Position numbers and translations under genes: made by a program. Below the pieces are notes generated by a model that was not told the DNA's origin, ran no database searches, and saw only the letters and a program-made list of their open reading frames with translations. A stretch of DNA of 64,000 nucleotides from Luteibacter sp. SG786 (GTDB lineage Bacteria > Pseudomonadota > Gammaproteobacteria > Xanthomonadales > Rhodanobacteraceae): assembly GCF_011759605.1 (NCBI RefSeq), contig NZ_JAAOYX010000001.1:496001-560000 (forward strand). Direction: 5' to 3'. Numbering within the stretch: the first letter of the stretch is position 1; every line of letters begins with the position of its first letter. This document shows, one piece after another, positions 29,882 to 38,963 of the stretch.

Positions 29882-30952
29882 TCAGCCTTTTCTGATCACC
29901 CGTCCGTGCTCATGCACGGCGTCCACCAGCACCTTCACGTTCTCCGGATTCACCTCCGGCGTGATGCCATGGCCGAGGTTGAACACATGCCCCGGATGGT
30001 TGCCGAAGGCGTCGAGCACGGCACGCGCCTCGCGCGCCACGATTTCCGGCGACGCCAGCAGCACCGCCGGGTCGAGATTGCCCTGTAGCGCTACGCGGTC
30101 GCCCACGCGTCGGCGAGCTTCGCCGATGTCGAGCGTCCAGTCGACGCCCAGGCCGGCACAGCCGGTATCGGCGAGTGCTTCCAGTTGGCCGCCCGCGCCC
30201 TTCGAGAAAAGAATCACGGGCAGGTCGCGGCTGGCCGCGTCGGCCTTCAGCGCCTCGACCACGTGTGCCATGTAGCGCAGGGAGAACTCGCGGAAGGGCC
30301 CCGGGCCCAGCAGGCCGCCCCATGTGTCGAAGATCATGAGGGCCTGGGCACCGGCATGGGCCTGGGCGACAAGGTAGGCGGCGACGGCACGGGCGATCGT
30401 ATCCAGCAGTCGGTGGGCGAGTGCGGGCTGGTCCCACGCCAGCGCCTTCACCCGCGCGAAGTCGCGCGAGCCTTGCCCCTCCACCATGTAGCAGGCCAGT
30501 GTCCACGGGCTGCCGGAGAATCCGATCAGCGGCACGCGGCCGTCCAGTTCCCGGCGGATCAGGCGCACCGCGTCCATCACGTAGCGCAGTTCGCCGTCCA
30601 TGTCGGGCACGGCAAGTGCCTCGATGGCGGCCGCGTCGCGCAACGGGCGCGCGAAGCGCGGGCCCTCGCCCTGTGCGAAGGACAGCCCAAGGCCCATCGC
30701 GTCAGGGATGGTGAGGATGTCGGAGAACAGAATGGCGGCATCCAGTTCGAACCGTTCCAGCGGCTGCAACGTGACTTCGCACGCGTACTCCGGATTCGTC
30801 GCCAGCCCCATGAAGCTGCCCGCGCGGGCACGCGTGGCCCGGTATTCCGGCAGATAGCGGCCGGCCTGCCGCATGACCCAGATGGGCGTGGTGTCGGTGG
30901 GTTGGCGGCGCAGCGCGCGAAGGAAGCGGTCGTTGCGGAGTTCAGCGGCCAT
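29882..30952 (-). CDS. hemE: uroporphyrinogen decarboxylase
   Basis: A 356-residue cytoplasmic enzyme converting uroporphyrinogen III to coproporphyrinogen III in haem synthesis. Both family signatures are present: [15 protein letters not shown] (about residues 23-37, with the substrate-binding Arg) and [16 protein letters not shown] (about residue 145). Length matches E. coli HemE (354). It overlaps the preceding WGR gene by 11 bp. Haem made here also feeds the heme oxygenase at 39 kb. Confidence 0.96.
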   Translation of the reverse strand: MAAELRNDRFLRALRRQPTDTTPIWVMRQAGRYLPEYRATRARAGSFMGLATNPEYACEVTLQPLERFELDAAILFSDILTIPDAMGLGLSFAQGEGPRFARPLRDAAAIEALAVPDMDGELRYVMDAVRLIRRELDGRVPLIGFSGSPWTLACYMVEGQGSRDFARVKALAWDQPALAHRLLDTIARAVAAYLVAQAHAGAQALMIFDTWGGLLGPGPFREFSLRYMAHVVEALKADAASRDLPVILFSKGAGGQLEALADTGCAGLGVDWTLDIGEARRRVGDRVALQGNLDPAVLLASPEIVAREARAVLDAFGNHPGHVFNLGHGITPEVNPENVKVLVDAVHEHGRVIRKG

Positions 30953-31205
30953 GCGCCGACTCCTGTCCCTGGCTGAACATCACTTTGAAGCCTTTCTTGA
31001 TCTGGGCGTCGCGCGCTTTGGTGAACGCGGCCAGCGCGGCGTCGCGGTCGACGAAGACCTCGCGCTTGAGCATGGCCTTGCCGCCCTGCACGCCGCTCTC
31101 GCGGTACAGGGTCCAGCCGCCGAGCAGGTCCTGCTCGAGCGTGATCTGCACGTACCGGGGCGACTCCGCCCCCGCTTCGGGCATGGTTTGCAGGTAGATC
31201 CGCAT
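30942..31205 (-). CDS. stand-alone WGR domain protein
   Basis: An 87-residue protein consisting almost entirely of a WGR domain ([14 protein letters not shown], with the W-x-x-x-R/G pattern, and a [24 protein letters not shown] tail split by one basic turn). WGR domains bind nucleic acid in PARPs and polyA polymerases; free-standing copies in bacteria have no assigned role. It lies between aroB and hemE and overlaps the latter. Confidence 0.78.
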   Translation of the reverse strand: MRIYLQTMPEAGAESPRYVQITLEQDLLGGWTLYRESGVQGGKAMLKREVFVDRDAALAAFTKARDAQIKKGFKVMFSQGQESAHGR

Positions 31206-31250
31206 CAGCGATCCGTGACAGGCGCAGGGCCGATCATTGTAGTGCTTTTT

Positions 31251-31330
31251 GTAGGAGCCGCTTCAGCGGCGATGGGTGCTCGGGGCAAGGTTGCCCGCTG
31301 CCGCGGGATCGCCGCTGAAGCGGCTCCCAC
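31251..31330. repeat. REP pair, GTAGGAGCCGC family
   Basis: GTAGGAGCCGCTTCAGCGGC and its inverted partner GCCGCTGAAGCGGCTCCCAC flank GGGCAAGGTTGCCC and CCGCGG hairpins. It lies between the co-directional aroB and WGR genes and might limit or stabilise the shared mRNA. Confidence 0.9.
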
Positions 31331-31338
31331 AGGATGAG

Positions 31339-32415
31339 TCATCCGTGTGCGAGCAAGACGGCAAGTATTTCTTCGGCGGGGATGTTGGACACGATCTCCG
31401 CCTTGCCGATACCGCGCCAGAGGATGAGCCGCAGCGTGCCCGCGCTGTTCTTCTTGTCGAGCCGCATCAATTCGACCAGCTGGCTCGCCGGGTACTGGCG
31501 TGAGGTTTCGGTCGGAAGGCCCAGCCGGCGGAGCAGGGTGACCAGCCGTGTGGTGTCTTCGGCAGCGGACATACCCAGGCGCTCGGAGAGCCTCGCGGCC
31601 AGCACCATGCCCACGGCCACGGCCTCGCCGTGCAGCAGTTCGCTGTAATTCCCCGCGGTTTCGATGGCATGGCCGAAGGTATGGCCGAGGTTGAGGAGGG
31701 CGCGTTCGCCCTGTTCGGTTTCGTCGCGCGACACCACGCCCGCCTTGTAAGCGCATTTGCGCGCTATCGCCTCGATGAGGGGCGCGGTCTCGCGGGCGGC
31801 AAGCGCGTCGGCATGGGTTTCGAGCCAGGCGAAGAAGGCGGGATCGCCGATGGCCGCGCCCTTCACGACTTCCGCCAGGCCCGCGCGGTATTCGCGCTGC
31901 GGCAGCGTGTGCAGCAGATCGATGTCGGCAACCACGGCGCGCGGCTGATGGAATGCCCCGGCGAGGTTCTTGCCTACCGGGAGGTTCACGCCCGTCTTGC
32001 CGCCGACCGAGGAGTCGACCATCGCCAGCAGGGTGGTGGGCATCTGGATGAAGTCGATGCCGCGCATCCAGCACGCTGCGGCGAATCCGGCGAGGTCGCC
32101 CACCACGCCGCCGCCGAGGGCGACGACGCAGGCGTCGCGCGTGGCGCCGAGCGCGCCCAGGGCTTCGAGCACCTTGCCCACGTTTGCGAACGTCTTGTGC
32201 GTCTCGCCGTCGTCCAGCAGGAACGAGGACCAATGCAGGCCCTCCAGCCCTTTCGCCACCCGGTCGAGGTAGAGCGGTGCCACGGTGGTGTTGCTCACCA
32301 CCAGCACGTGCCTGCCGCGGATGAGGGCTCGCCAGTGAGCGTGGTCTTCCAGCAGGCCCGGGCCGATCCAGATCGGATAACTGCGACCGGCGAGGTCGAC
32401 GTGCAGGGTTTCCAT
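31339..32415 (-). CDS. aroB: 3-dehydroquinate synthase
   Basis: A 358-residue NAD- and metal-dependent enzyme turning DAHP into 3-dehydroquinate, the second step of the shikimate pathway. Visible motifs are the NAD-binding [12 protein letters not shown] (about residue 100), [18 protein letters not shown] and the metal site HTFGHAIE. The size matches the family. The ATG overlaps the aroK stop (ATGA), the usual aroK-aroB arrangement. Confidence 0.96.
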   Translation of the reverse strand: METLHVDLAGRSYPIWIGPGLLEDHAHWRALIRGRHVLVVSNTTVAPLYLDRVAKGLEGLHWSSFLLDDGETHKTFANVGKVLEALGALGATRDACVVALGGGVVGDLAGFAAACWMRGIDFIQMPTTLLAMVDSSVGGKTGVNLPVGKNLAGAFHQPRAVVADIDLLHTLPQREYRAGLAEVVKGAAIGDPAFFAWLETHADALAARETAPLIEAIARKCAYKAGVVSRDETEQGERALLNLGHTFGHAIETAGNYSELLHGEAVAVGMVLAARLSERLGMSAAEDTTRLVTLLRRLGLPTETSRQYPASQLVELMRLDKKNSAGTLRLILWRGIGKAEIVSNIPAEEILAVLLAHG

Positions 32416-32945
32416 CAGGTGCGTTTCCAGTGGCGGTCGAGGAGGGCGATGGCGCGGGGAACCGCTTCGTCGACGCTTTCGCGGCGTCCGCGGAAGATCA
32501 GGTCCGCGATTTCCTCGTACAGGTGATTGCGGTGTTCGGCCAACGATTCCAGCCTGCCCCTGCGGTCGCCGCCGGCGATCATGGGGCGAGCCGTGTCGTG
32601 CTGGAGCCGGTCGAGCTGTTCCTCCACGTCCACCCCCAGCATGAGCACGGTGCCGCGCGACATCAGCGCTTCGCGATTCGCCGGATCGAGCACGGCGCCC
32701 GCGCCGGTGGCGAGAACGATGCCCTGGCGCAGGCTGGCCTCGCCAAGCTGCGCGCACTCGCGGGCGCGGAAGGCCGCTTCGCCCTCGGCCGCGAAAAGTT
32801 CGGCGATGGTCGTGCCGCAGCGCGCTTCGATCTCCACGTCGAGATCGACGAAGGGCAGTCCGTAATGGGCCGCGAGGCGCTGTCCGATCGAGGTCTTGCC
32901 GGCGCCCGTGGGCCCGACGAGAAAGAGGTTGGGCGAAGGATTCAT
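32415..32945 (-). CDS. aroK: shikimate kinase
   Basis: A 176-residue P-loop kinase phosphorylating shikimate. The Walker A GPTGAGKT is at residues 11-18, the substrate/Mg site [11 protein letters not shown] follows, and the [14 protein letters not shown] segment stands in for the usual GGG substrate loop. A second ATG nine bases upstream (32954) has a better-placed GGAG and may be the true start. First gene of the aroK-aroB unit. Confidence 0.93.
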   Translation of the reverse strand: MNPSPNLFLVGPTGAGKTSIGQRLAAHYGLPFVDLDVEIEARCGTTIAELFAAEGEAAFRARECAQLGEASLRQGIVLATGAGAVLDPANREALMSRGTVLMLGVDVEEQLDRLQHDTARPMIAGGDRRGRLESLAEHRNHLYEEIADLIFRGRRESVDEAVPRAIALLDRHWKRT

Positions 32946-32987
32946 TACGCCCATGATAGGGCACTCCGTTCGAATGTCGCAGGCGCC

Positions 32988-33854
32988 ATGTCCGCAGAAA
33001 GCACCGCCGAAAGGCCAGTCCCACGTTCCGTGCTGATCGCGGGCGCCGGCGACGTGGGCACGCGGCTGGCCCACCGCCTGCTGGCGAAGGGGCGCAAGGT
33101 GTTCGCCCTCCGCCGCGGCGAAACGGCCGGCGGCGATGGCATCCACTGGCTTCGTGGCGACCTGACCCGGCCGGGCACGCTTTCCGGCTTGCCGGCGGTG
33201 GATGCGGTGGTCTTCTCGCCGAGTCCCGACGCCCGGGACGAAGCCGCGTATCGCGCGGTGTTCGTCGATGGACTCCGCCACCTGCTGGACGCGCTGCCGG
33301 TGCCGCCGCAGCGGACCTTGTTCGTTTCGTCGTCCGCCGTCTATGGCGAGCACGGGGGGGAGTGGGTGGACGAAGACACCGTGCCGAACCCGCCGGGCTT
33401 CAACGGCCGTGTATTGCTGGATGCGGAGCGTAGCCTTGCCGCGCGGCAGGTGGGCGGTGTGTCCTTGCGGCTGGCGGGCCTATACGGCCCCGGCCGCACG
33501 CAACTCTTCAAACGCCTGCGCGAGGGCAAGGCGGCGGTGCCGCGCGGACGCGAGGTTTACGCCAATCGCATCCACGTGGACGACGCCGCAGCGGCGCTCG
33601 CCTTCCTCCTGGAACTACCCGCGCCGGAAGCGGTGTATGTTGGCGTGGACGACACGCCGCTCCCGATCGACGCGCTTTACGATCACCTGGCCCGGCTCAT
33701 CGATGCGCCGCGGCCGCCCGACGGCCCCGGTCCAGCCGGGATCGGTAACAAGCGCCTTTCGAACGCGCGCCTGCGCGCTGCGGGCTTCAGATGCGCGTGG
33801 CCCGATGCGCGCGAGGGCTACGCCGCACTGCTCGATTCGCACCCAGAAGGGTAG
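32988..33854 (+). CDS. NAD-dependent epimerase/dehydratase family oxidoreductase
   Basis: A 288-residue Rossmann protein with GAGDVGTR (19-26) as dinucleotide loop, a conserved [13 protein letters not shown] segment carrying the Tyr of the active site, and [11 protein letters not shown], typical of YeeZ/extended SDR-like proteins. The substrate is unknown. It is divergent from aroK. The TAG stop is supplied by the GTAGGAG end of a REP element. Confidence 0.82.
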   Translation: MSAESTAERPVPRSVLIAGAGDVGTRLAHRLLAKGRKVFALRRGETAGGDGIHWLRGDLTRPGTLSGLPAVDAVVFSPSPDARDEAAYRAVFVDGLRHLLDALPVPPQRTLFVSSSAVYGEHGGEWVDEDTVPNPPGFNGRVLLDAERSLAARQVGGVSLRLAGLYGPGRTQLFKRLREGKAAVPRGREVYANRIHVDDAAAALAFLLELPAPEAVYVGVDDTPLPIDALYDHLARLIDAPRPPDGPGPAGIGNKRLSNARLRAAGFRCAWPDAREGYAALLDSHPEG

Positions 33855-33958
33855 GAGCGCCCCCTGCGCGCGACAGCTCTTCGCGCCAGTCTGCAAATTC
33901 GCGCGCCAGTTCCCGGTCCCGGCCTCAAAACATGTCGCGCGCAGGGCGCGCTCCTACC
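33851..33958. repeat. REP pair between convergent genes, GTAGGAGCGC family
   Basis: Outer arms GTAGGAGCGCCCCCTGCGCG and GCGCAGGGCGCGCTCCTAC. The two ends contribute the TAG stop codons of both flanking convergent genes: the oxidoreductase at 33852-33854 and the kinase at 33954-33956 on the minus strand. Confidence 0.92.
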
Positions 33959-34784
33959 CCGGGGCGATGGCATGACGGCGCGCATCCAGGTGGATCACGA
34001 GGTCCGCTTTCGCGCTCAATGTCTCCAACGCCCTGCGGCTGATCCGCTCGTAGTGCTGCAGGAAACGCGACAGCGCGGCAGCATCCATCGCTGCCGGATC
34101 CCCACGCCGGCGCAGGAGCTCCTCCGCTTCGTCGCGCCATGTCGCCACGATGTCCCACGAGGGCGCCTGAAGGAGCACGAGCGCATCGATGCGAGCCCAG
34201 ATCGGCAGGTACGCGGCGAGACGCCCGTCGACCCATCGTCGCCACCGGCCGTCGGCGTCCTCGACACGTTCCAGTGCATTGGCTGGCTCGACCAGCTCGG
34301 AGGTATCCGTGGCAGGTTCCACGCCCAGGCACCATCCCTCGAACACTACAAGTCGCGGCGGTTGCGTTACGGCGGGCCACGACGACGGCTCCTGACGGTC
34401 GTCACGGCCCTTGTCGAAACGCGGGAGGCGCACCGGCGCATCCGGCGATGCCTTGCCGAGGCCGTCCAGGGTGGAGGCGAGCAGCGCGAGGTCGTGCGTG
34501 CCGGGTACGCCGCGGGTGCGCAGCAGCGGGTGAACGTCGACGGCGAGCGCCTCGCGCTCGGCCCGGGTCAGGTACACGTCGTCCAGCGATAACGACACGG
34601 CGTCCCAGCCACGCTGGCGCGCGGCATCGACGAGGCTGGCCGCAAGCGTACTCTTGCCGCTGCCCTGCAAACCCGAGATGCCGAGCACAAAGGGACCTTT
34701 CGCATGCCCGATGGGTGCGGCAAAACGATCGAGGACAGCCGCCGCCTGCGTGCTAGCATCGAAGGACTCCATGGCCGACAGCAT
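33954..34784 (-). CDS. P-loop kinase, D-glycerate 3-kinase (GLYK/Tda10)-like
   Basis: A 276-residue kinase with Walker A GLQGSGKST (Lys44), SLDDVYLTRAER, RGVPGTHDLALL and RFDKGRDDR, a series shared with the plant-type D-glycerate 3-kinase and yeast Tda10. It would phosphorylate glycerate or a similar small acid; substrate is inferred by resemblance only. The ATG at 34784 has AGGGG close by; the ATG at 34772 is an alternative. It leaves only 12 bp to the divergent pdxH start. Its stop lies in a REP element. Confidence 0.78.
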   Translation of the reverse strand: MLSAMESFDASTQAAAVLDRFAAPIGHAKGPFVLGISGLQGSGKSTLAASLVDAARQRGWDAVSLSLDDVYLTRAEREALAVDVHPLLRTRGVPGTHDLALLASTLDGLGKASPDAPVRLPRFDKGRDDRQEPSSWPAVTQPPRLVVFEGWCLGVEPATDTSELVEPANALERVEDADGRWRRWVDGRLAAYLPIWARIDALVLLQAPSWDIVATWRDEAEELLRRRGDPAAMDAAALSRFLQHYERISRRALETLSAKADLVIHLDARRHAIAPG

Positions 34785-34796
34785 AGTCCCCTCGTC

Positions 34797-35384
34797 ATGC
34801 TTACTCCCATCATCCTCGACACCTTCCGTGGCCTGCTCGACGAAGCCAGGGGCAGCGGCGATCCCGAGCCCACCGCGATGAACCTGTCCACCGTCGACGC
34901 CGGCGGCAGGGTGCATTCGCGCATCGTGCTGCTCAAGGCCATCGACGAGCGAGGGCTGCGCTTCTTCACCAATTACGAGAGCGCCAAGGCCAACGAGATC
35001 GCGCAGCATGGGCAGGTGGCGCTGTGTTTCCACTGGAAGCAGATCCGCGAGGGCATCCAGGTGCGCTTCGAGGGGCGCGCCACGAAGACGGATGCCGCCG
35101 AATCGGACGCCTATTTCGCGACCCGGCCGCGCGGCAGCCAGATCGGCGCCTGGGCTTCGAAGCAAAGCCAGGAACTACCCGACCGGCAGACCTTCGAAGA
35201 CAGGGTGGCGCATTACGAGAAGGAATTCGCCGGCCGCGACGTACCCCGACCCCCGCACTGGGGCGGTTACCTCGTGGAACCGGACCGCGTGGAGTTCTGG
35301 TACGGCGCCACGTTCCGCCTGCATGAACGCATCGTGCACGCTGCGGACGGTACACACTGGACCAGCTGCCTGCTTTATCCGTAA
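34797..35384 (+). CDS. pdxH: pyridoxamine 5'-phosphate oxidase
   Basis: A 195-residue FMN enzyme making pyridoxal 5'-phosphate from PNP/PMP. Recognisable segments are RIVLLKAIDERGLRFFTNYE, FHWKQIREGIQVRFEG, RPRGSQIGAWASKQSQ and the terminal EFWYGATFRLHER, all family hallmarks. The N-terminus is shorter than in E. coli PdxH, as in many relatives. No ribosome site precedes the ATG and the promoter must lie inside the divergent kinase gene; TAGCAT at 34754-34759 is a possible -10. Confidence 0.93.
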   Translation: MLTPIILDTFRGLLDEARGSGDPEPTAMNLSTVDAGGRVHSRIVLLKAIDERGLRFFTNYESAKANEIAQHGQVALCFHWKQIREGIQVRFEGRATKTDAAESDAYFATRPRGSQIGAWASKQSQELPDRQTFEDRVAHYEKEFAGRDVPRPPHWGGYLVEPDRVEFWYGATFRLHERIVHAADGTHWTSCLLYP

Positions 35385-35403
35385 CGCATCCCGGGAGTTC
35401 GCC

Positions 35404-35844
35404 GTGAGCCGAGCCCAGCCTGTCCAGCACATCGCGCAGAGCACCTTCACGGTGCACACGCGGGGCCGTTCCCTCACCGAGGTGACCGCTCGCATCGCCG
35501 AGGCCATCGTCGCGAGCGGCGTCGGCACGGGTATCGCGCACGTTTTCGTGCAGCACACGAGCGCATCGCTGCTTGTGGGCGAGAATGCCGACCCGACCGT
35601 CGTGGCCGACCTGGAACGTTTCTTCGCGCGCCTCGTGCCCGACGGCGACCCGTTGTTCCGCCATCGCGATGAAGGTCCCGACGACATGCCTGCGCACGTG
35701 CGCACGGTACTGACGGGCGTGTCGCTCTCGCTGCCCGTGCACGGCGGCAAACCGCTGCTCGGCACCTGGCAGGGCGTGTTCCTCTACGAGCACCGGCACG
35801 AGGCGCACCAGCGGAAGATCACCGTCACCGTTTCAGGTCATTGA
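35404..35844 (+). CDS. YjbQ family protein (secondary thiamine-phosphate synthase)
   Basis: A 146-residue protein of the YjbQ/UPF0047 fold with AHVFVQHTSASLLVGENAD, FRHRDEGPDDMPAHVRT and GTWQGVFLYEHR, which carry the conserved His/Asp residues. E. coli YjbQ has weak thiamine-phosphate synthase activity, but its physiological role is open. The GTG start has GGAG 6 bp upstream. The stop shares bases with the next start (TGATG). Confidence 0.88.
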   Translation: MSRAQPVQHIAQSTFTVHTRGRSLTEVTARIAEAIVASGVGTGIAHVFVQHTSASLLVGENADPTVVADLERFFARLVPDGDPLFRHRDEGPDDMPAHVRTVLTGVSLSLPVHGGKPLLGTWQGVFLYEHRHEAHQRKITVTVSGH

Positions 35845-36665
35845 TGTCCGACGCCTATCCGCAGCGTATCGTCTGCCTCACCGAAGAACCGACCGAAGTC
35901 CTCTACGCGATCGGCGAGGATCATCGCATCGTCGGCATTTCCGGCTTCACCGTGCGGCCGCCACGGGCCCGCAAGGAAAAACCGAAGGTATCCGCGTTCA
36001 CCAGCGCGAAGATCGGCCAGATCCTCGACCTGAAACCGGACCTCGCCATCGGTTTTTCCGACCTGCAGGCCGATATCGCGCAGGAACTCATCCGCGCGGG
36101 CGTGGAGGTATGGATCAGCAACCATCGTAGCGTGGACGGCATCGTTGCCTACATTCGCCGCCTGGGCGCGATGGTCGGGGCGACCGCGAAGGCTGAAGCG
36201 TTGGCGCAGCGCGCGGAGGAGCACCTCGCCAGCGTGGCGGCGCAGGCCGCCGCGTTGCCGCGCAGGCCAAGGGTCTACTTCGAGGAGTGGGACGAGCCGC
36301 TCATCACCGGCATCCGCTGGGTCGGCGAACTGGTGCGTATCGCCGGCGGCGACGACGTATTCCCCGAGCTACTCGAAGAACCGCTGGCGAAGCAGCGCAT
36401 CCTGGCCGACCCCATGGAAGTGGTGCGCCGTGCGCCCGACATCGTTTTCGGTTCCTGGTGCGGCAAGCGGTTCCGACCGGAACACGTGGCGGCTCGCCCT
36501 GGCTGGGCCGACATGCCCGCGGTGCGCGACAGCGAACTGCACGAGATCAAGTCGCCGATCATCCTCCAGCCCGGGCCCGCCGCGCTGTTCGACGGCATCG
36601 ACGCGTTGCACTCGGCGATCGCGCGCTGGGCGCACCGCCAGGAACAACCTTCCCAGGGGGCCTAG
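35844..36665 (+). CDS. BtuF-like cobalamin/siderophore-binding protein without signal peptide
   Basis: A 273-residue protein with the two-lobed BtuF/PF01497 fold: RIVCLTEEPTEVLYAIG at the N-terminus, LKPDLAIGFSDLQADIAQ, and YFEEWDEPLITGIRWVGELV in the second lobe. Periplasmic members carry a signal peptide; this one begins directly with the domain, so it is predicted cytoplasmic. No permease or ATPase genes are adjacent. It may be a cytosolic corrinoid-binding protein. It converges on bpt, the two stop codons sharing one CTAG. Confidence 0.82.
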   Translation: MSDAYPQRIVCLTEEPTEVLYAIGEDHRIVGISGFTVRPPRARKEKPKVSAFTSAKIGQILDLKPDLAIGFSDLQADIAQELIRAGVEVWISNHRSVDGIVAYIRRLGAMVGATAKAEALAQRAEEHLASVAAQAAALPRRPRVYFEEWDEPLITGIRWVGELVRIAGGDDVFPELLEEPLAKQRILADPMEVVRRAPDIVFGSWCGKRFRPEHVAARPGWADMPAVRDSELHEIKSPIILQPGPAALFDGIDALHSAIARWAHRQEQPSQGA

Positions 36666-37363
36666 GGCATCGGAATCCAACGGCCGTGCCTGCGGATCTC
36701 CAGCGGCTTGAAGCGCCGTTTGTAATCCATCTTGGGATGCCCGGCGATCCAGAAGCCCAGATATACATAGGGGATGCCGCGGCGCCGTGCCAGTTCCACT
36801 TGCTGGATGATGCCGAAAGTGCCGAGGCTGCGCGCGTCCTCCTCGGGGTCGAAGAATGTATAGACGGCCGAAAGCCCCGCCAGTGTAACGTCGGTGACTG
36901 CGACGCCCAGCAATCGACTCCCGGCCCTGAATTCGAGGAATAGCGTCGGACTCCAGGGGGCCGCGAGGAAACGCTGGAAATCCTCGGCGTCCGCGGCATC
37001 CATGCCGCCGCCGCTGTGCCGGGCGTGCAGGTAGCGCCGGTAGAGTGCATGGCGCTCGCGTGTGAAGCCGGGCATCTGCTCGCTCACTTCGATGTCGGCA
37101 TTGCGCTTCAGGCAGCGGCGCTGCGAGCGATCGGGAGAGAAGGCGCCCACGTCGATGCGACACGGTACGCATGCCTGGCACGCAGCGCACTGCGGCAGGT
37201 ACAGATGACCGCCGGCGCGGCGGAACCCTTTTGCCAACGCGGGGCCGTACAGTCGGTCGAGGTTCGGCGCGGCCGGATCGACCACGAGGTTCTGCGCCGT
37301 CCGCTCGGCAAAGTAGCCGCAGGTGTGCGGCAAGGTCTGGAACAGGCGGACGCGATCGGTCAT
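36662..37363 (-). CDS. bpt: aspartate/glutamate leucyltransferase (arginyltransferase family)
   Basis: A 233-residue enzyme of the ATE1/Bpt family that adds Leu (Bpt type) to N-terminal Asp or Glu, marking proteins for ClpAP degradation in the N-degron pathway. The N-terminal domain has CGYFAERTAQNLVVDP and a Cys cluster CAACQACVPCR; the C-terminal GNAT-like domain has TFFDPEEDARSLG and PYVYLGFWIAGHPKMDYK. Leu versus Arg specificity is inferred from the bacterial subgroup. Confidence 0.92.
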   Translation of the reverse strand: MTDRVRLFQTLPHTCGYFAERTAQNLVVDPAAPNLDRLYGPALAKGFRRAGGHLYLPQCAACQACVPCRIDVGAFSPDRSQRRCLKRNADIEVSEQMPGFTRERHALYRRYLHARHSGGGMDAADAEDFQRFLAAPWSPTLFLEFRAGSRLLGVAVTDVTLAGLSAVYTFFDPEEDARSLGTFGIIQQVELARRRGIPYVYLGFWIAGHPKMDYKRRFKPLEIRRHGRWIPMP

Positions 37364-37451
37364 GGCCCGATCTTATAGCGCCGCGGCCGACGCCGCGTCA
37401 CCGCGGCGTGGAGACTGTTCCGGAGGCGATGCGCGGGCGCATCGCGGACGG

Positions 37452-38963
37452 TCAGTCGGCGGAGGCGTCCGTCGATCCCCGGATCATCGAGCGCAACGCG
37501 AGCGCCGACTCGAGGTGCTGGCGCGACCACGGACGCGAGCGTCCGCGAACGGTTTCCTGCCAGGTCTCGAAACTCTGCCGGGGCGACAGCCGGGCACCTG
37601 GGATCGTTTCGAGCTTGGCGAGGGAAGGATTGCCACCCCAGCGCACCTGGCGAACCTGCTCGGTGCGGGTCCACACGATCGCAGCGTCGTGCCCAATGGG
37701 CAGCGGGAGGTACACGAGGCCCGCGGCCATCTGGGTCACGGCGGGATCCGCCAGATCCGCACACCATGCGCCGATGTCGTCCGTATGCACCACATCGGCG
37801 AACGTGGCCGGTGCTTTTTTCGCCTTGTCGAGAATACGGAGCAGCACCGTGTCGCCGGGCAGTTCGCCGTGCCGGACCATGCGCCCGTCGGCGGCGATCG
37901 CGATGCCGTCCGCGTCCAGCATTTCCAGCAGTTCCGGCGCGACGCGGCCAAGGAGTGCGGGATCGATCCGGTCGCTCTCCTCGAAGGCCGTGATCAGCTT
38001 CTCGCGCACCGTGAGCAGGGCGCTTTCCAGCTCGATCTCGCCCAGTTCCTCGATGGCGGCCACGCGCGCCGCGAGCGCGGTAGCGATCCCATCGGCGGCC
38101 CCGCGCATGCGGTGATCGGCGAAGAACGGACTGTAGTGGTGGCAGGAGATGAGGCCCCACAACTTACCGCCCACGATGATCGATGCCACCAGGGTTCCCG
38201 TGACGCCCATGTTGCCCAGGTATTCCAGGTGCACGGGCGACACGCTGCGGAGTGACACGTCGCTGAGGTCGGTGGCCTCGGCGGTGACGGGGTCGTAAGC
38301 CGGCAGGATGCGCGCCGGCACGTATTTGCAGTCGCTGATCTGGCGCACGCGGTTGCGCAGGTAGAGCGCGCGGGCCTGGGCGGGGATGTCCGTGGAGGGA
38401 TAGTGCAGCCCGAGGTACGCCTCCAGGTCGTCGCGCCGCGCTTCGGCGATGATCTCGCCGTGCCAGTCGCGGTCGAAACGATAGACCATGACCCGGTCGT
38501 AGCCCAGCAGGCTGCGGATGGTTCGCGCCACGCGCGCACCGGCCCGCTCGACATCGAGGTCGTTTTCCATCAGCCGTGCAAGCTCGCGTGCCACCTGCCG
38601 GGGATCGTCGTCGAAATGGACGTCGCGCCTTTCGATCTCGATCAGCCAGCGAGTGTCGTAGGCGTGCACGGACGCGTACCACGGGCCACCGGCACTCCCG
38701 TGCGGGAACGTCACGGGAGCCCATGCGCTATGCGCCGGCCGCGTGTCGTCGAACAGACCGGAGGGAAGTTCGACGATCTCGTGCAAGGGTGCGTCGAGCG
38801 CGGTTTCCACGTCGACCCCGGTCACGTCGCCGATATTCTCGCTGACCTGCAGGACGGTTTTCGTGGTGGCGTCGACGACGAGCAGTACGCCGTGCGGCTG
38901 GATGGAGCCGGGAATATGGATCGGCTCGCGATCACAGATGGTGAGGTCGGGCAGCTCAGACAT
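37452..38963 (-). CDS. bphP: bacteriophytochrome, photosensory module only (no kinase)
   Basis: A 503-residue red/far-red photoreceptor with PAS, GAF and PHY domains. Cys10, in a TICDREPIHIPGSIQPHG-type segment, is the expected biliverdin attachment site. The GAF motif DIP follows at 192-194 (YPSTDIPAQARALY) and the PHY tongue motif PRQSF at 461-465. The protein ends about 35 residues later, in the connecting helix (ESALALRSM), with no histidine kinase, PAS9, GGDEF or other output. The 74 bp beyond the stop hold no displaced domain. The ATG overlaps the heme oxygenase gene by 8 bp. Confidence 0.92.
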   Translation of the reverse strand: MSELPDLTICDREPIHIPGSIQPHGVLLVVDATTKTVLQVSENIGDVTGVDVETALDAPLHEIVELPSGLFDDTRPAHSAWAPVTFPHGSAGGPWYASVHAYDTRWLIEIERRDVHFDDDPRQVARELARLMENDLDVERAGARVARTIRSLLGYDRVMVYRFDRDWHGEIIAEARRDDLEAYLGLHYPSTDIPAQARALYLRNRVRQISDCKYVPARILPAYDPVTAEATDLSDVSLRSVSPVHLEYLGNMGVTGTLVASIIVGGKLWGLISCHHYSPFFADHRMRGAADGIATALAARVAAIEELGEIELESALLTVREKLITAFEESDRIDPALLGRVAPELLEMLDADGIAIAADGRMVRHGELPGDTVLLRILDKAKKAPATFADVVHTDDIGAWCADLADPAVTQMAAGLVYLPLPIGHDAAIVWTRTEQVRQVRWGGNPSLAKLETIPGARLSPRQSFETWQETVRGRSRPWSRQHLESALALRSMIRGSTDASAD

